Source of the DNA: SZUA-365 sp034002405
Lineage (GTDB): Bacteria; Bacteroidota; Ignavibacteria; SZUA-365
Direction: 5' to 3'
Assembly: GCA_034002405.1 (NCBI GenBank)
Contig: JAVFAS010000038.1
Location: forward strand, 1-33,616
Length of the DNA stretch: 33,616 nt
Below, piece after piece: positions 6,242 to 15,500 of the stretch. The position numbers and the translations under genes were made by a program. Every line of letters begins with the position of its first letter. Position 1 is the stretch's first letter. The notes beneath the pieces were generated by a model that was not told where the DNA came from, did not search any database, and worked only from the letters and a program-made list of their open reading frames with translations.

Positions 6242-8704
6242 GTGCTGGTGATACCTGTGAAGGATCATCCAGACGTCCAAGGATGGAATTCCATGCAGCA
6301 AAAATACATCATTGTCGAGAACCGCCGAGCCGTCGGTTGGGACAGTGTCATCGTTCGGGAGGAAAACGTCCCCGAATCCCATCCGGATTATGGGGAGACT
6401 TTCGGAAAAACCGGTGGATTTCTGATCTGGGGGGTTGTCAACCCCGGATCGGATCTGCCCGCTTGGATTTTCGACGCTGACGATGTCTTCTCGACGTGGG
6501 AAGTACCGCCCCCAGAGTATAGCCGGTACGGTTCGCCAGACGATCTTTTCACAGGTGTCGAAGGACATAACGTTTTCTCCATTTCCTCCTCGCCCAGTGT
6601 GTTCACTATACCTAATCCTGGTGTGGGCTCGGGGGTGACTTCGCAATCCCGGAACCTTTACCTCGAGTTCCCCGCGTACGTCGATTCCAGCAACGTCAAT
6701 CCCATTGCACGCCTGCTCATCGATCGCTTCGTCCCGGCCGAGTTCGAGCTCGATAGCGATCCTGAATCAGACCGTGCACCGACGAAGCTCACAGCGCAGC
6801 AGAAATTCGACATGTGGCACGATCGGACCGTGGCAACACTTGGAACCGGGAATCGAATGTTCGCGCTGATGGGAGATGGCCCCGAGAACCTTCGCGATGT
6901 CGCATGTCTCCAATACGTACTCGGTCGCACCGACGCCAATATCGAGAACAGCACCATCGCGACGTTCAATTACGCTCCGCTTTCGAACTGGTTTACTGCA
7001 ACACTTGCGTGGCAAGAGAAGGTCGGGACGGAATATTACGTGAGACTTCGACACATGGCGAGCGATCTCGTGAACAGTTTCGGTATCGGCAACAACGAAT
7101 GGGGCCCCTTCCAGGAGCCGCCGCATCCGGTCATCGCGAGCTGGAACGAATTCGGCGTGCTGGCCTTCGTGGCGGACACCGGGATTCTGGTCAGCACGAC
7201 GATAAACTCCGGCAGCGACTGGAGCGTGCCCAGCCTGCTCGACAGTGCAGGAACGGGAAGTCACGGACCATTCGTTGCCATCGACACGAGCAGCCAGGGT
7301 GGAAATAAGTTCCTGGTGCTTTTCTCTGATCCGGACAAGGCAATCAGACTTTTCCGGTCGGAGACCGCCACGTCGGTCAGGCTCTCGGAGGACGACTCGC
7401 TCATGAATAAGTGCACAAATCCCGTCGCATCGCGACACGGAACGGATCTTCTCGTGGGATTTCAGTACTACGACGTGGAAAAAAATCGTAATTACATCGC
7501 CCGCAAACGATTGGATCTCTCCACGGGCACGATCCCGCACGACTGGGATGCATTTGGATTGGTAAAGCAGAATGATCGTGATGTTCACCGCGATCCCACG
7601 ATCATCCACACCGATTCGTCCGATGTCTCTAAGTTTGCCATGTCCTGGAATTTCAACACCGGCGAAAAACTCCTCTGGACATCGCGCGCCAGCGGTCCCG
7701 ATTCGGTTCTCGGGTTCCTCCCCGTTACCGAGAGCGTACTCAGCAGCAAGCCAACGGCTTACCCGCATCTGCTCTACAAGGACCCGGGCTATCCGCTACT
7801 CGTTGTCTCCCGCCTCGGCGCGTGCCGGGGAGGGATATGGGATCCGGGACAGAGCGTGGAGGAGGATGAGTCTCCCTCGCTGATCTACGCCAGTCGCGGA
7901 AGCCTGCCGTCGACGATCACGAGCGTGACCATTACGGAACTGGGCATGGATTTCGCGCAGGGTCAGAATCGTCTCATGCACGTTCGTCTCGGGATGCCGG
8001 CGGCCGTCAATGGCGTCGATACCATCGGAAGGATTCCCTACGATTACAGCGCCTCGGAAGCCTTCACCACGGAGCCGATCGACACACTCACACGGAGTCT
8101 CGTCACGTCCCTCGCCGATGGTGATGTGGTGTTCTTCCCTATCGATATTACCTGCCACCGCGACGCGGCCGACACGATGATTGTCGAAGTGGTGCTGTAC
8201 GATCCGGCCAGTGGCGCCGAAGTGTCGTCGAGCGGTGAATACAAGCTTCCGCCGTTTACAGGCGACACGACGCTGACCATCGGACTCGAGATGCCGAACG
8301 GCTTTCCGCCCACGGACTGTTTTGTAAGCACCGCGATCCGGCGGGGGTATTACACCGGAGGTGTCAAACCTACGATCAATCTCTGTCGGTACATGCTCCT
8401 GGGCGAGCAGACGGTGCCGAAGCGTCGGGTGCGGGAACCCGTCGTCGTCGCACGCGGACCCGCGCTCGAAATCCATCCGCAGCCCGCGCGAGAGACGCTC
8501 CGCTTCGCGGTGGAGGGAACGGGCGACGGAGAGGCTGTGCTCATGGATCTGCTCGGGAGAAGGCTGGTGTCGGTTCCCTTGCAAGGTGATGGAACGGCGA
8601 TTCGCGGGACGCTGACACTCGGCGGTGTCGCCCCCGGCATGTACATGCTCGTGGTACGCACGCCGGACATGGTGCGGACCGGAAAGGTGATCGTGGCGAG
8701 ATGA
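6242..8704 (+). CDS. M6-like metalloprotease, C-terminal fragment with T9SS sorting domain
   Basis: This 820-codon open frame is in the same frame as the upstream fragment. Its nominal GTG start at 6242 lies only 19 bases after that stop and has no signal peptide, so it is better read as the remainder of a split gene. Residues 1-75 complete an M6-type domain (KYIIVENRRAVGWDSV and GFLIWGVVNP). The central 500 residues are rich in beta strands, with repeated 'hP.i..sW...G.l.fv.dtg' patterns like a BNR/sialidase-type propeller; this is tentative. The final ~75 residues (LEIHPQPARETLRFAVEG to VRTGKVIVAR) form a type A T9SS sorting domain. That segment is nearly identical in DNA to the end of the next gene. 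It overlaps the next start by 4 nt (ATGA). Confidence 0.62.
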   Translation: MLVIPVKDHPDVQGWNSMQQKYIIVENRRAVGWDSVIVREENVPESHPDYGETFGKTGGFLIWGVVNPGSDLPAWIFDADDVFSTWEVPPPEYSRYGSPDDLFTGVEGHNVFSISSSPSVFTIPNPGVGSGVTSQSRNLYLEFPAYVDSSNVNPIARLLIDRFVPAEFELDSDPESDRAPTKLTAQQKFDMWHDRTVATLGTGNRMFALMGDGPENLRDVACLQYVLGRTDANIENSTIATFNYAPLSNWFTATLAWQEKVGTEYYVRLRHMASDLVNSFGIGNNEWGPFQEPPHPVIASWNEFGVLAFVADTGILVSTTINSGSDWSVPSLLDSAGTGSHGPFVAIDTSSQGGNKFLVLFSDPDKAIRLFRSETATSVRLSEDDSLMNKCTNPVASRHGTDLLVGFQYYDVEKNRNYIARKRLDLSTGTIPHDWDAFGLVKQNDRDVHRDPTIIHTDSSDVSKFAMSWNFNTGEKLLWTSRASGPDSVLGFLPVTESVLSSKPTAYPHLLYKDPGYPLLVVSRLGACRGGIWDPGQSVEEDESPSLIYASRGSLPSTITSVTITELGMDFAQGQNRLMHVRLGMPAAVNGVDTIGRIPYDYSASEAFTTEPIDTLTRSLVTSLADGDVVFFPIDITCHRDAADTMIVEVVLYDPASGAEVSSSGEYKLPPFTGDTTLTIGLEMPNGFPPTDCFVSTAIRRGYYTGGVKPTINLCRYMLLGEQTVPKRRVREPVVVARGPALEIHPQPARETLRFAVEGTGDGEAVLMDLLGRRLVSVPLQGDGTAIRGTLTLGGVAPGMYMLVVRTPDMVRTGKVIVAR
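8492..8699 (+). repeat. T9SS sorting-domain cassette, copy 1
   Basis: This 208-bp segment aligns without gaps to 10252-10459, exactly 1760 bp downstream. I count seven mismatches (about 97% identity), five of them synonymous. The genes have nothing similar upstream of it. It encodes the final ~70 residues of the protease. Confidence 0.93.
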
Positions 8705-10464
8705 TACGGAAGCATCCCGGAGCGGCGGCACTCGTGCTGCCGCTCCTTTTTCTAATCTTCACGGAGAAGGCCTCGGCCCAGGATCGGTACTGGGAGGTGT
8801 TGACGTTTTTAGGAGGTAAGGACGACACCACCGACGGACTAGATTTCCTCTACGATGCGAAACGGGACCGGTACATCCTTGTCGGAAAAACGCAGGAACG
8901 GGATCTTCCAGTCACGCCCGACGCGATGAAGACGCGACTCACCGATCAACTCGACGGGTTCATCGCCGTCTTCAATGGCGATTGCAGCGAACTCGTTTAT
9001 TGCAGTTATATCGGAGGCAGCCGTAACGATGCGATCAGCTCGGCGGTTCTCCTCGATGCGGATCGAATGTTGATTGGGTTGGGTACCTACTCTCAAGATC
9101 TCCCGACGACCGGCACTGCTTGGTTCGCCACGGCACCAGGTAATGGAACCACTTGGCTCGCAGTATTGTCGCTCGATACATTCAGTGTACTTGATGCAGG
9201 GTATTTTAGTGGGTCGAATGACGATTCAATCAACAGATTGATGCGATTGGGAAACGGAGATATCTGTCTCACAGGCAACACCGAATCGTCGGATCTCCCG
9301 ATCACACCCAACGCTTTTCAGGCAAGGAAAGCGGGTTATTCGGATGCCTTCATCGCCATCTTCGACTCGACGTTCGAACTGACGTACTGCAGCTATCATG
9401 GCGGCTCGACGAATTACGAGGATGCCTGGAAAGGGTTGGCGGAGACAGAAAATTACATCGTATTTTCCGGATTGGCGTATGGATCCGGATTGCCGGTCAC
9501 CGGCGATGCACACCAGAAGAACTTCGCAGGCGGATATTTCGATTGCTATCTTACTGTGGTCTCGAAGGACGGCATGGGGAGGGTGTATTCGTCGTACCTG
9601 GGGGGAAGCGGGCGAGAGGGGATTAACGCGATTGTCCCGGTCGGAGGCGATCGCATCGTTATTGTCGGCTCCACCGATTCCCGCGATTTCCCCGTCACGG
9701 CGAACGCGTGGCAGCCCGTGTTCGGGGATCCACCGCCACGGCAGCATGGTGACGTTTTCCTCGGTGTCTTTTCTCTTCGTGATGCGCAATTCGAGCAATT
9801 GACTTATTACGGCGGGAGTGGAAACGATTTCGCGAAATCCGCGATATTCGATCCGGAATCAGGTGAAGTTATTATCCTCGCCACGTCGCTTTCCTACGAC
9901 TTCCCATTGGTGTCAAGCGATACATGCGAGTGCTTCTATCGTGGTGCGATAATCAGGTTCGATCCGCGCGGCATGCTGCCGAGATCCGCCATCCGCGTCG
10001 TCGATATCGGAAACAACACGCTGGACGTTCTGCTTCGAAGACCGGATGGACGCTTGGTCTTTTCTGGGACGAACAGCAATCGCACGGGCCTCGGTCTGCT
10101 TCCGGTACGAAGTACAGGTGTAAAAACCGTAAGGACCGGTTTTACGGATCTCTTCATCGGTATTCTCCGCGATACCCCGGTCGGAGTCGAAGCGGTGGTC
10201 GAGGTATCTCCGGGATCAATCGACCTCGTTACCTTCCCCCAACCCGTACGGGAGACGCTCCGCTTCGCGGTGGAGGGAACGGGCGACGGAGAGGCCGTGC
10301 TCACGGATCTACTCGGGAGAAGGCTGCTGTCGGTTCCCTTGCAAGGTGACGGAACGGCGATTCGCGGGACGCTGACGCTCGGCGGTGTCGCCCCCGGCAT
10401 GTACATGCTCGTGGTACGCACGCCGGACATGGTGCGGACCGGAAAGGTGATTGTGGCGAATTAG
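8701..10464 (+). CDS. Secreted SBBP-type beta-propeller protein with T9SS sorting domain
   Basis: A 587-residue secreted protein. Residues 1-27 form a signal peptide ending ASA-Q. The body is built of five to six repeats of about 75 residues with the SBBP (beta-propeller) pattern. One face carries YCSYIGGS, YCSYHGGS, YSSYLGGS or TYYGGSGND. The next carries D(L/F)PvTpdA..., followed by D(G/A)F(I/L)a(V/I)f. Examples are DLPVTPDA, DLPITPNA, GLPVTGDA and DFPVTANA. From about residue 512 it ends in a T9SS type A sorting domain (LRFAVEG to VIVAN). No catalytic residues are recognised; a surface or matrix role is an inference. The ATG overlaps the preceding stop by 4 nt, so it is translationally coupled to the broken protease. 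Confidence 0.82.
   Translation: MIRKHPGAAALVLPLLFLIFTEKASAQDRYWEVLTFLGGKDDTTDGLDFLYDAKRDRYILVGKTQERDLPVTPDAMKTRLTDQLDGFIAVFNGDCSELVYCSYIGGSRNDAISSAVLLDADRMLIGLGTYSQDLPTTGTAWFATAPGNGTTWLAVLSLDTFSVLDAGYFSGSNDDSINRLMRLGNGDICLTGNTESSDLPITPNAFQARKAGYSDAFIAIFDSTFELTYCSYHGGSTNYEDAWKGLAETENYIVFSGLAYGSGLPVTGDAHQKNFAGGYFDCYLTVVSKDGMGRVYSSYLGGSGREGINAIVPVGGDRIVIVGSTDSRDFPVTANAWQPVFGDPPPRQHGDVFLGVFSLRDAQFEQLTYYGGSGNDFAKSAIFDPESGEVIILATSLSYDFPLVSSDTCECFYRGAIIRFDPRGMLPRSAIRVVDIGNNTLDVLLRRPDGRLVFSGTNSNRTGLGLLPVRSTGVKTVRTGFTDLFIGILRDTPVGVEAVVEVSPGSIDLVTFPQPVRETLRFAVEGTGDGEAVLTDLLGRRLLSVPLQGDGTAIRGTLTLGGVAPGMYMLVVRTPDMVRTGKVIVAN
10252..10459 (+). repeat. T9SS sorting-domain cassette, copy 2
   Basis: Direct-repeat partner of 8492-8699. 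Only two differences change the protein (Met to Thr and Val to Leu). Similarity fades just upstream (about 7 of 10 bases at 10241-10250) and stops at the end of the coding region. Confidence 0.93.
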
Positions 10465-10542
10465 CATTCCCTTCGCTCGTTGCCTTCTCACGACCGAAAG
10501 GCTTGATATGTCTGATGATGCCACCGGCACCATGACGAACCC

Positions 10543-10573
10543 TTTCACCTGACCGTGCGGAGGGATATATTTG
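10543..10573 (+). promoter_or_regulatory. Candidate Bacteroidota-type promoter before the PepSY-like gene
   Basis: TTTC (10543-10546), 19 nt, then TATATTTG (10566-10573). This matches the Bacteroidota consensus TTTG-N19-TAnnTTTG except for one base in the upstream box. It would start RNA near 10580, about 50 nt before the ATG at 10633. No terminator is evident after the SBBP gene, so readthrough from upstream is also possible. Confidence 0.45.
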
Positions 10574-10632
10574 CGTGCCGTCTCGGTGCAAACGGCCCGG
10601 TCAGCGGCGCGACCCTCCACGACGAACCCTCC

Positions 10633-11073
10633 ATGAAAACGCTCACCGTTGTTGTTCTTCTCGTCCTCTGCGCGGCCGTGGCGCGCGCGCAGGATGTCCC
10701 GTCCACGGTCGTGTCGGCCTTCCAGCAGCGCTACGCCGCGGCGCATCACACGGTGTGGGACGAGCTCGAGGAAGGAGAATTCACCGCCACGTTCGTGCTC
10801 GGCAACGTGGAGATGAGCGTGCGTTACAATGCCGCGGGCGAGTGGCTCTCCGCGACCGTGTACCTCGAGGAAAGCGATGTGCCCTCCGCCGTGCGGAATG
10901 CGGTGGCGACGCAGTTTCCCGAATACGATATGTATGACGTCGTGCGTGTCGAGGACGCAACGGCCGCGTTCTACGAAATGACCCTCGAAAGCGAGGAAGA
11001 CGCCCTGGTGGTGCAAGTGGCCACGGACGGCCGCATTCTCAAGAAGGAAATCATCGCCGTCGATATGGACTGA
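10633..11073 (+). CDS. Periplasmic PepSY-like domain protein
   Basis: A 146-residue exported protein. The signal peptide MKTLTVVVLLVLCAAVARAQ has a clean ARA-Q cleavage site, so the ATG at 10633 is preferred over the in-frame ATG at 10555, which would bury the signal. The remainder has two repeats of the PepSY-like/BLIP-like fold (DUF2874 type): 'vP..vv.aF..ryaaah...Wd.le.GeftatF' and 'vP.avr.av...FPeY.mydvv.ve......YE..le', each followed by beta strands. Such proteins are common in Bacteroidota; their role is not established beyond possible binding or inhibition. The gene sits 9 nt before thymidine phosphorylase, which suggests one transcript but not a shared function. Confidence 0.72.
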   Translation: MKTLTVVVLLVLCAAVARAQDVPSTVVSAFQQRYAAAHHTVWDELEEGEFTATFVLGNVEMSVRYNAAGEWLSATVYLEESDVPSAVRNAVATQFPEYDMYDVVRVEDATAAFYEMTLESEEDALVVQVATDGRILKKEIIAVDMD

Positions 11074-11082
11074 GCCACACCC

Positions 11083-12444
11083 ATGTTTCCACGGGAAATC
11101 ATACGAAAACGGCGTGACGGTGAGGAACTCGACCGTGCGACGCTCGCATGGTTTTTCCATGCCTATCTGAGCGGGACGGTGACGGACGAGCAGATGTCGG
11201 CGTTCCTCATGGCTTGTTTCTTCTCACCGCTGACCATGCCGGAAACGCTCGCGATCACGGATATCTTTATCCGATCCGGGAGCACACTGGATCTTGCCGC
11301 CGTGCCGGGGGTGAAGGTGGACAAGCATTCCACCGGCGGGGTGGGCGACAAGACATCCCTGCTTCTGGTGCCGATCGTCGCCGCGGCGGGTGTGCGCGTG
11401 CCGATGATTTCTGGCCGCGGACTCTCGCATACCGGCGGCACGCTCGACAAGCTCGAAAGTATTCCCGGCTTCCGCACCACGCTGTCGTCGGATGCGGTCG
11501 TGCGAATGCTGGCGGAGACGGGCATGGTCATGGCGGGACAAAGCGACGAGCTCGTGCCACTCGACCGGCGCATCTACGCGCTGCGCGACGTCACCGCAAC
11601 CGTGGAAATCCTGCCCCTCATCGCGGCCAGCATCTTGAGCAAGAAAGTCGCATGCGGCGCGGATGCGCTGGTGCTGGATATCAAAACCGGCCGCGGCGCC
11701 TTCATGCGCGAACGCGCGCAGGCGGAGGAACTGGCACTGCTGCTGGCGGGAGTGGGACGGCATTTCGGACTCCCGACGGTGGGATTGATCACGGACATGG
11801 ACGAACCGCTCGGTCTCGCGATCGGTAACTGGCTCGAAGTCGTCGAGGTGATCGACTGCCTGCGGGGACGCGAAACGCCCGACCTGATGGAGGTCACCTA
11901 TGCGCTCGCGGGTCTGATGATCCATCTCGGCCGCAAGGCGCAATCCGTCACCGAAGGCATGGCCATCGCGCGCGACGTCGTGCGCCGGGGACTGGCCTAC
12001 GAGAAATTCGTCGAACTCGTGCGCAGCCAGGGCGGCGATACGTCGGTCGTGGAGGATACGCTGCGCGCGCGCAACGCCACCGCGGTGATCGAAGTGCTTG
12101 CGCCGCGCGACGGGGTCGTCCGTGCGATCGATGCTAGGCGGCTGGGACTGCTGGCCGCGGAACTCGGCGCCGGCCGGAAGCGGATTGGTGACGAGGTCGA
12201 TCATACCGCGGGCATCGTACTCGGCAAGAAACGGGGCGAAATGGTGGAGGAGGAGGAGGTGCTGTGCCGTCTGTACAGTTCGTCCGTCGGTGATCTCGCA
12301 TTGCTCCGCGAAGAGGCCCGCGCGGCGTTCACGATATCGTCGGCCGAACCCGGAGGCGACGCCGATTTCCCTCGCGCCGGGAAGATTTTTTCGTATTTTG
12401 ACGAAGATACCATCGTTCCGTGGGGCGACGCCCTGACGCCTTGA
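11083..12444 (+). CDS. deoA: Thymidine (pyrimidine-nucleoside) phosphorylase
   Basis: A 453-residue cytosolic enzyme that splits thymidine (and possibly uridine) with phosphate to the base and (deoxy)ribose-1-phosphate, for nucleoside salvage. The phosphate-binding loop KHSTGGVGDK begins at Lys81. The family signature SGRGLSHTGGTLDKLE runs from Ser110, and SKKVACGADALVLDIKTG supplies active-site lysines from about 186. The C-terminal alpha/beta domain ends near residue 430. Length is normal. Choosing between DeoA and Pdp specificity is not possible from these motifs. It starts 9 nt after the PepSY-like gene. Confidence 0.93.
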   Translation: MFPREIIRKRRDGEELDRATLAWFFHAYLSGTVTDEQMSAFLMACFFSPLTMPETLAITDIFIRSGSTLDLAAVPGVKVDKHSTGGVGDKTSLLLVPIVAAAGVRVPMISGRGLSHTGGTLDKLESIPGFRTTLSSDAVVRMLAETGMVMAGQSDELVPLDRRIYALRDVTATVEILPLIAASILSKKVACGADALVLDIKTGRGAFMRERAQAEELALLLAGVGRHFGLPTVGLITDMDEPLGLAIGNWLEVVEVIDCLRGRETPDLMEVTYALAGLMIHLGRKAQSVTEGMAIARDVVRRGLAYEKFVELVRSQGGDTSVVEDTLRARNATAVIEVLAPRDGVVRAIDARRLGLLAAELGAGRKRIGDEVDHTAGIVLGKKRGEMVEEEEVLCRLYSSSVGDLALLREEARAAFTISSAEPGGDADFPRAGKIFSYFDEDTIVPWGDALTP

Positions 12445-12517
12445 CAACCGCTCCCTGTTCCGGAACGGATGCGCCTTCGCCCGTCCCCGTTCGGTCGAAC
12501 CCCGGAGTCCCTGCCTG

Positions 12518-15500
12518 ATGCGTATGAAGAAAATAGTACCGTTTCTTCTCCTTTTATCCGTTTTCTCTGTCCACCCGGGTGCAGCCCAGCCGTGGAACGA
12601 GGTGCGCATTCTGCATGTGGACACGCAGCATTTCCCGACCGTGCATGTAAAGGTGCGCGCGTGGTGCGCCGGTCAGCAGAGCAGCAATATCAATCCGGTC
12701 AACGTGCGGATCACCGAGAACGGCATGCCGCGGGTGATGACCACGCTCAACTGTCCGATGGAAACCGTGCCGATCTCCGTCGCGCTGGCGCTCGACCGCA
12801 GCGGATCGGTCGCCGGAACGAGCATTTTCCGCGTCAAGCTTGGCGCGATGCGATTCGTCGAACTCCTCCGCGCGCACAGCACCGGAACCGACGAAGCCGC
12901 GGTCTTCAGCTTCGGCGACGATGTGATCAAGCATGTCGGCATGACCACGAACCTCAATGCGCTCTTCGCCGCCATCGACGGGATCTATCCCTACGGCGTG
13001 ACCACGATGTACGACGCGGTGATCGAGGCGCTCAACGAGGTGCACAACAACGGCGCCAATGGGATCAAGGCAGTGATTGTCCTCTCCGATGGTGCGGACA
13101 ACAACAGCTTTGCCACCGCGTCGGATTGCATCGCGCTGGCGCAACAGCATGGCATCGCCATATTCTCCATCGGCGTCGGCTATGACCCCGGCACCTCCGA
13201 CCTTCCCAGCATGCGCAAGCTCGCCGATTCCACCGGCGGGAAATTTCTTCTGATCGAGCACCCCGATGATGTCATTCCCGCGTTCGACGCGATGGCGTCA
13301 CTGGTCTCGAGCGGGGCCAACGATTGTGATATGCAGTATGTGTCGGACTGTCCCGACGGATCCTGGCGTGAACTGACCGTGATCGCCGAGGCCTGCGGCT
13401 TGGCCGATACCTCGCATGTGCGCTTCCGCGCGCCGCTCGATCCGAATCTGCCGGCGTTCAATGTCTCGTTCGACTCCACCTTCGCCTACGAGAATGGCGA
13501 ACTCCGCCTGCCCATCAGCGTGGAGGCGGAAGGAGGGGGCGGGACACTCGATTTCCTCGAATTCAAGGTGGTCGAACGTCCCCCCCTGCGCTTCGTCGGC
13601 ATTGAAACCCAGGGTATGCTCGCGGAGACGATGACGGTGAATTCCAGTATCGTCGGTGATTCCCTGATCGTCGGCGTCGTCGGTCCGGCATTCGTGAGCG
13701 GGAAACAGACGCTGCTCACCCTGCGTTATGCCACACCGCCGCTGACGGCCGATACCACGTTCATTTACCCGGTGTTTTCCCTGCGGAAGCGCACGCAGGA
13801 TTGTCTGCAGCTGAAAGCGCGAAACACCTATCTCACGATTCTCAAACGGCCCGTTCTTGACATCCTCTGCGACGATACGCTGTATGTCGACTGGGACGAG
13901 CAGCTGGGATCGTTCGTCAACGACCTGGTGACCGTTGGGGTCAGCGTTCGCAACAATGGAAATCTCTCGGTGGAAAATACGCGGGTGCGGCTGACCGTGC
14001 CCGAGGGGATGGAGCTTCTTTCGGCCGCCGATTCGGTACTGCTCCCGGTCAACCCGCTGCCGCCGAAGGGCTCGGGGTACGTCGACTTCCGCGTGCGCGT
14101 GCTGCCGCGGGAAGAAACACGGACGTACGAACTTTGCATCGAGGTCGTGCCCGACAGTGGACTGCCGGTCACCTGCTGCCGGACGGTCATTGTCGAGCGT
14201 GCGCGCACCATTCTGGAGGCAGACTGTTCGATGCCGTATCGCATCGAATGGAGTGACAGTCTTGGCCGCTACGTCCCTGATCGTTTTCCGGTGTCGGTGC
14301 ATGTGCGGAATCGCAGCGAACTGCGCGCGGAGCAGATCGCCGCATGGATCCATGTCCCACCCGGCTTCGTGGTGGATTCACTCACGCCGGTGAACACCGT
14401 TGTTTCGCCGTCCCAGCTTGGCCGCAACGACACCGGGTCGGTGACCTGGTGGGTGCGACCGCTCGAGCGGCCGACTTCCGATCTGGTGCGGCTCTGCGTG
14501 AAAGTCGCCGCGGGTCCCGACACGGCCATCTGCTGTCAGGATATTTTCATCACCGCGTCGCCCGTCCGTGCCCTCATGCGTTGCACCGACACGCGCATGA
14601 TGGTGTACGATGACGGGACCGGGCAGTACGAGCCGCCGCGGATGCTCATCGCGACCACCATGCAAAACGTCTCCGCGCTCGGGATGGGCAAGACCCGCGG
14701 TACGATCCAGCTCCCGCCGTTCCTGCAGCTCGACCACGGCGAATTCGCCTCGAAGGATTTTCCGAATAGCGGCGTGATCGCCGCGGGGGACAGTGGCACG
14801 ATCAGCTGGATCGTGATCGCGGACGGGCAGCCGTCGGTGACGTCCGGTGACATCTGTGTCAGCGTGACCGCGGAGAATTTCCCCGGCGCGCAGTGCTGCA
14901 CGCCCGTGCGGATCGATCTGGTGAACGCGATTCCCGTCCTGGAGTGCGATCTGTCCGGACCCGATACCGTCGTGTATGTCGACGGGGGCTATGACCCCAA
15001 TCCCATTACCCTCGATCTCTTCGTGCGGAATACCGGTGACTGGCCGGCGACCAGGCTGCACGCCGCCTTGCTGCAGGGCGCCGATGTCTCGATCGATGCC
15101 AGTGACCGCGCGCTCAAGCTCATCAGCGATTCCCTCGCAATCGGCAAAAGCGTGACCGCGTCCTTCCGCGTGCGCATCCTCGACCGCAACGTCGCGCGTC
15201 TCGATACGATCCGCGTAAGCGTGTTCGCCGAAAACGGCGGTGCGACGATGTGCGAGATCCCGGTGTTCATCGAAGCCGTCCGCGGTCCCGTGCTGGAACT
15301 TCAGTGCAGCGGACCCGATACTCTGATTTTCTCCGACGCGCTCGGCCATTACGAGCCCGCGCCCTTCCAGATCCAGCTCGAAGCGCTGAACAGCGGGACC
15401 GCACCAGCCGACTCCGTCGTCGCGGAATTCCTCCCGCCGCCCGATATCATCCTCGAGACCGGGGAGACCGCGGCGAAGCTGCTTGTCCCCTCGACACTCG

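Larger units (their letters stand above)
5154..8704 (+). pseudogene. Broken M6-like T9SS-secreted metalloprotease (whole locus)
   Basis: One long gene is interrupted twice. The ATG at 5154, with AAGGA six bases upstream, encodes MKKIHHALILFWRG and then meets TAA at 5196. Adding one G to the G5 run at 5191-5195 would join it to VILATASCMAQQ in the downstream frame, restoring a normal signal peptide. The frame then runs to an in-frame TGA at 6221-6223 and continues unchanged (NGEAPYVLVIPV) to 8704. The protease domain spans the TGA: the zinc motif lies upstream, and the M6-type 'IIVENRR...GWDSV...GFLIWG' segment lies downstream. Restored length would be about 1,180 residues. TGA ends other genes here, so readthrough by recoding is unlikely. 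Sequencing error is an alternative for either lesion. Confidence 0.72.
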
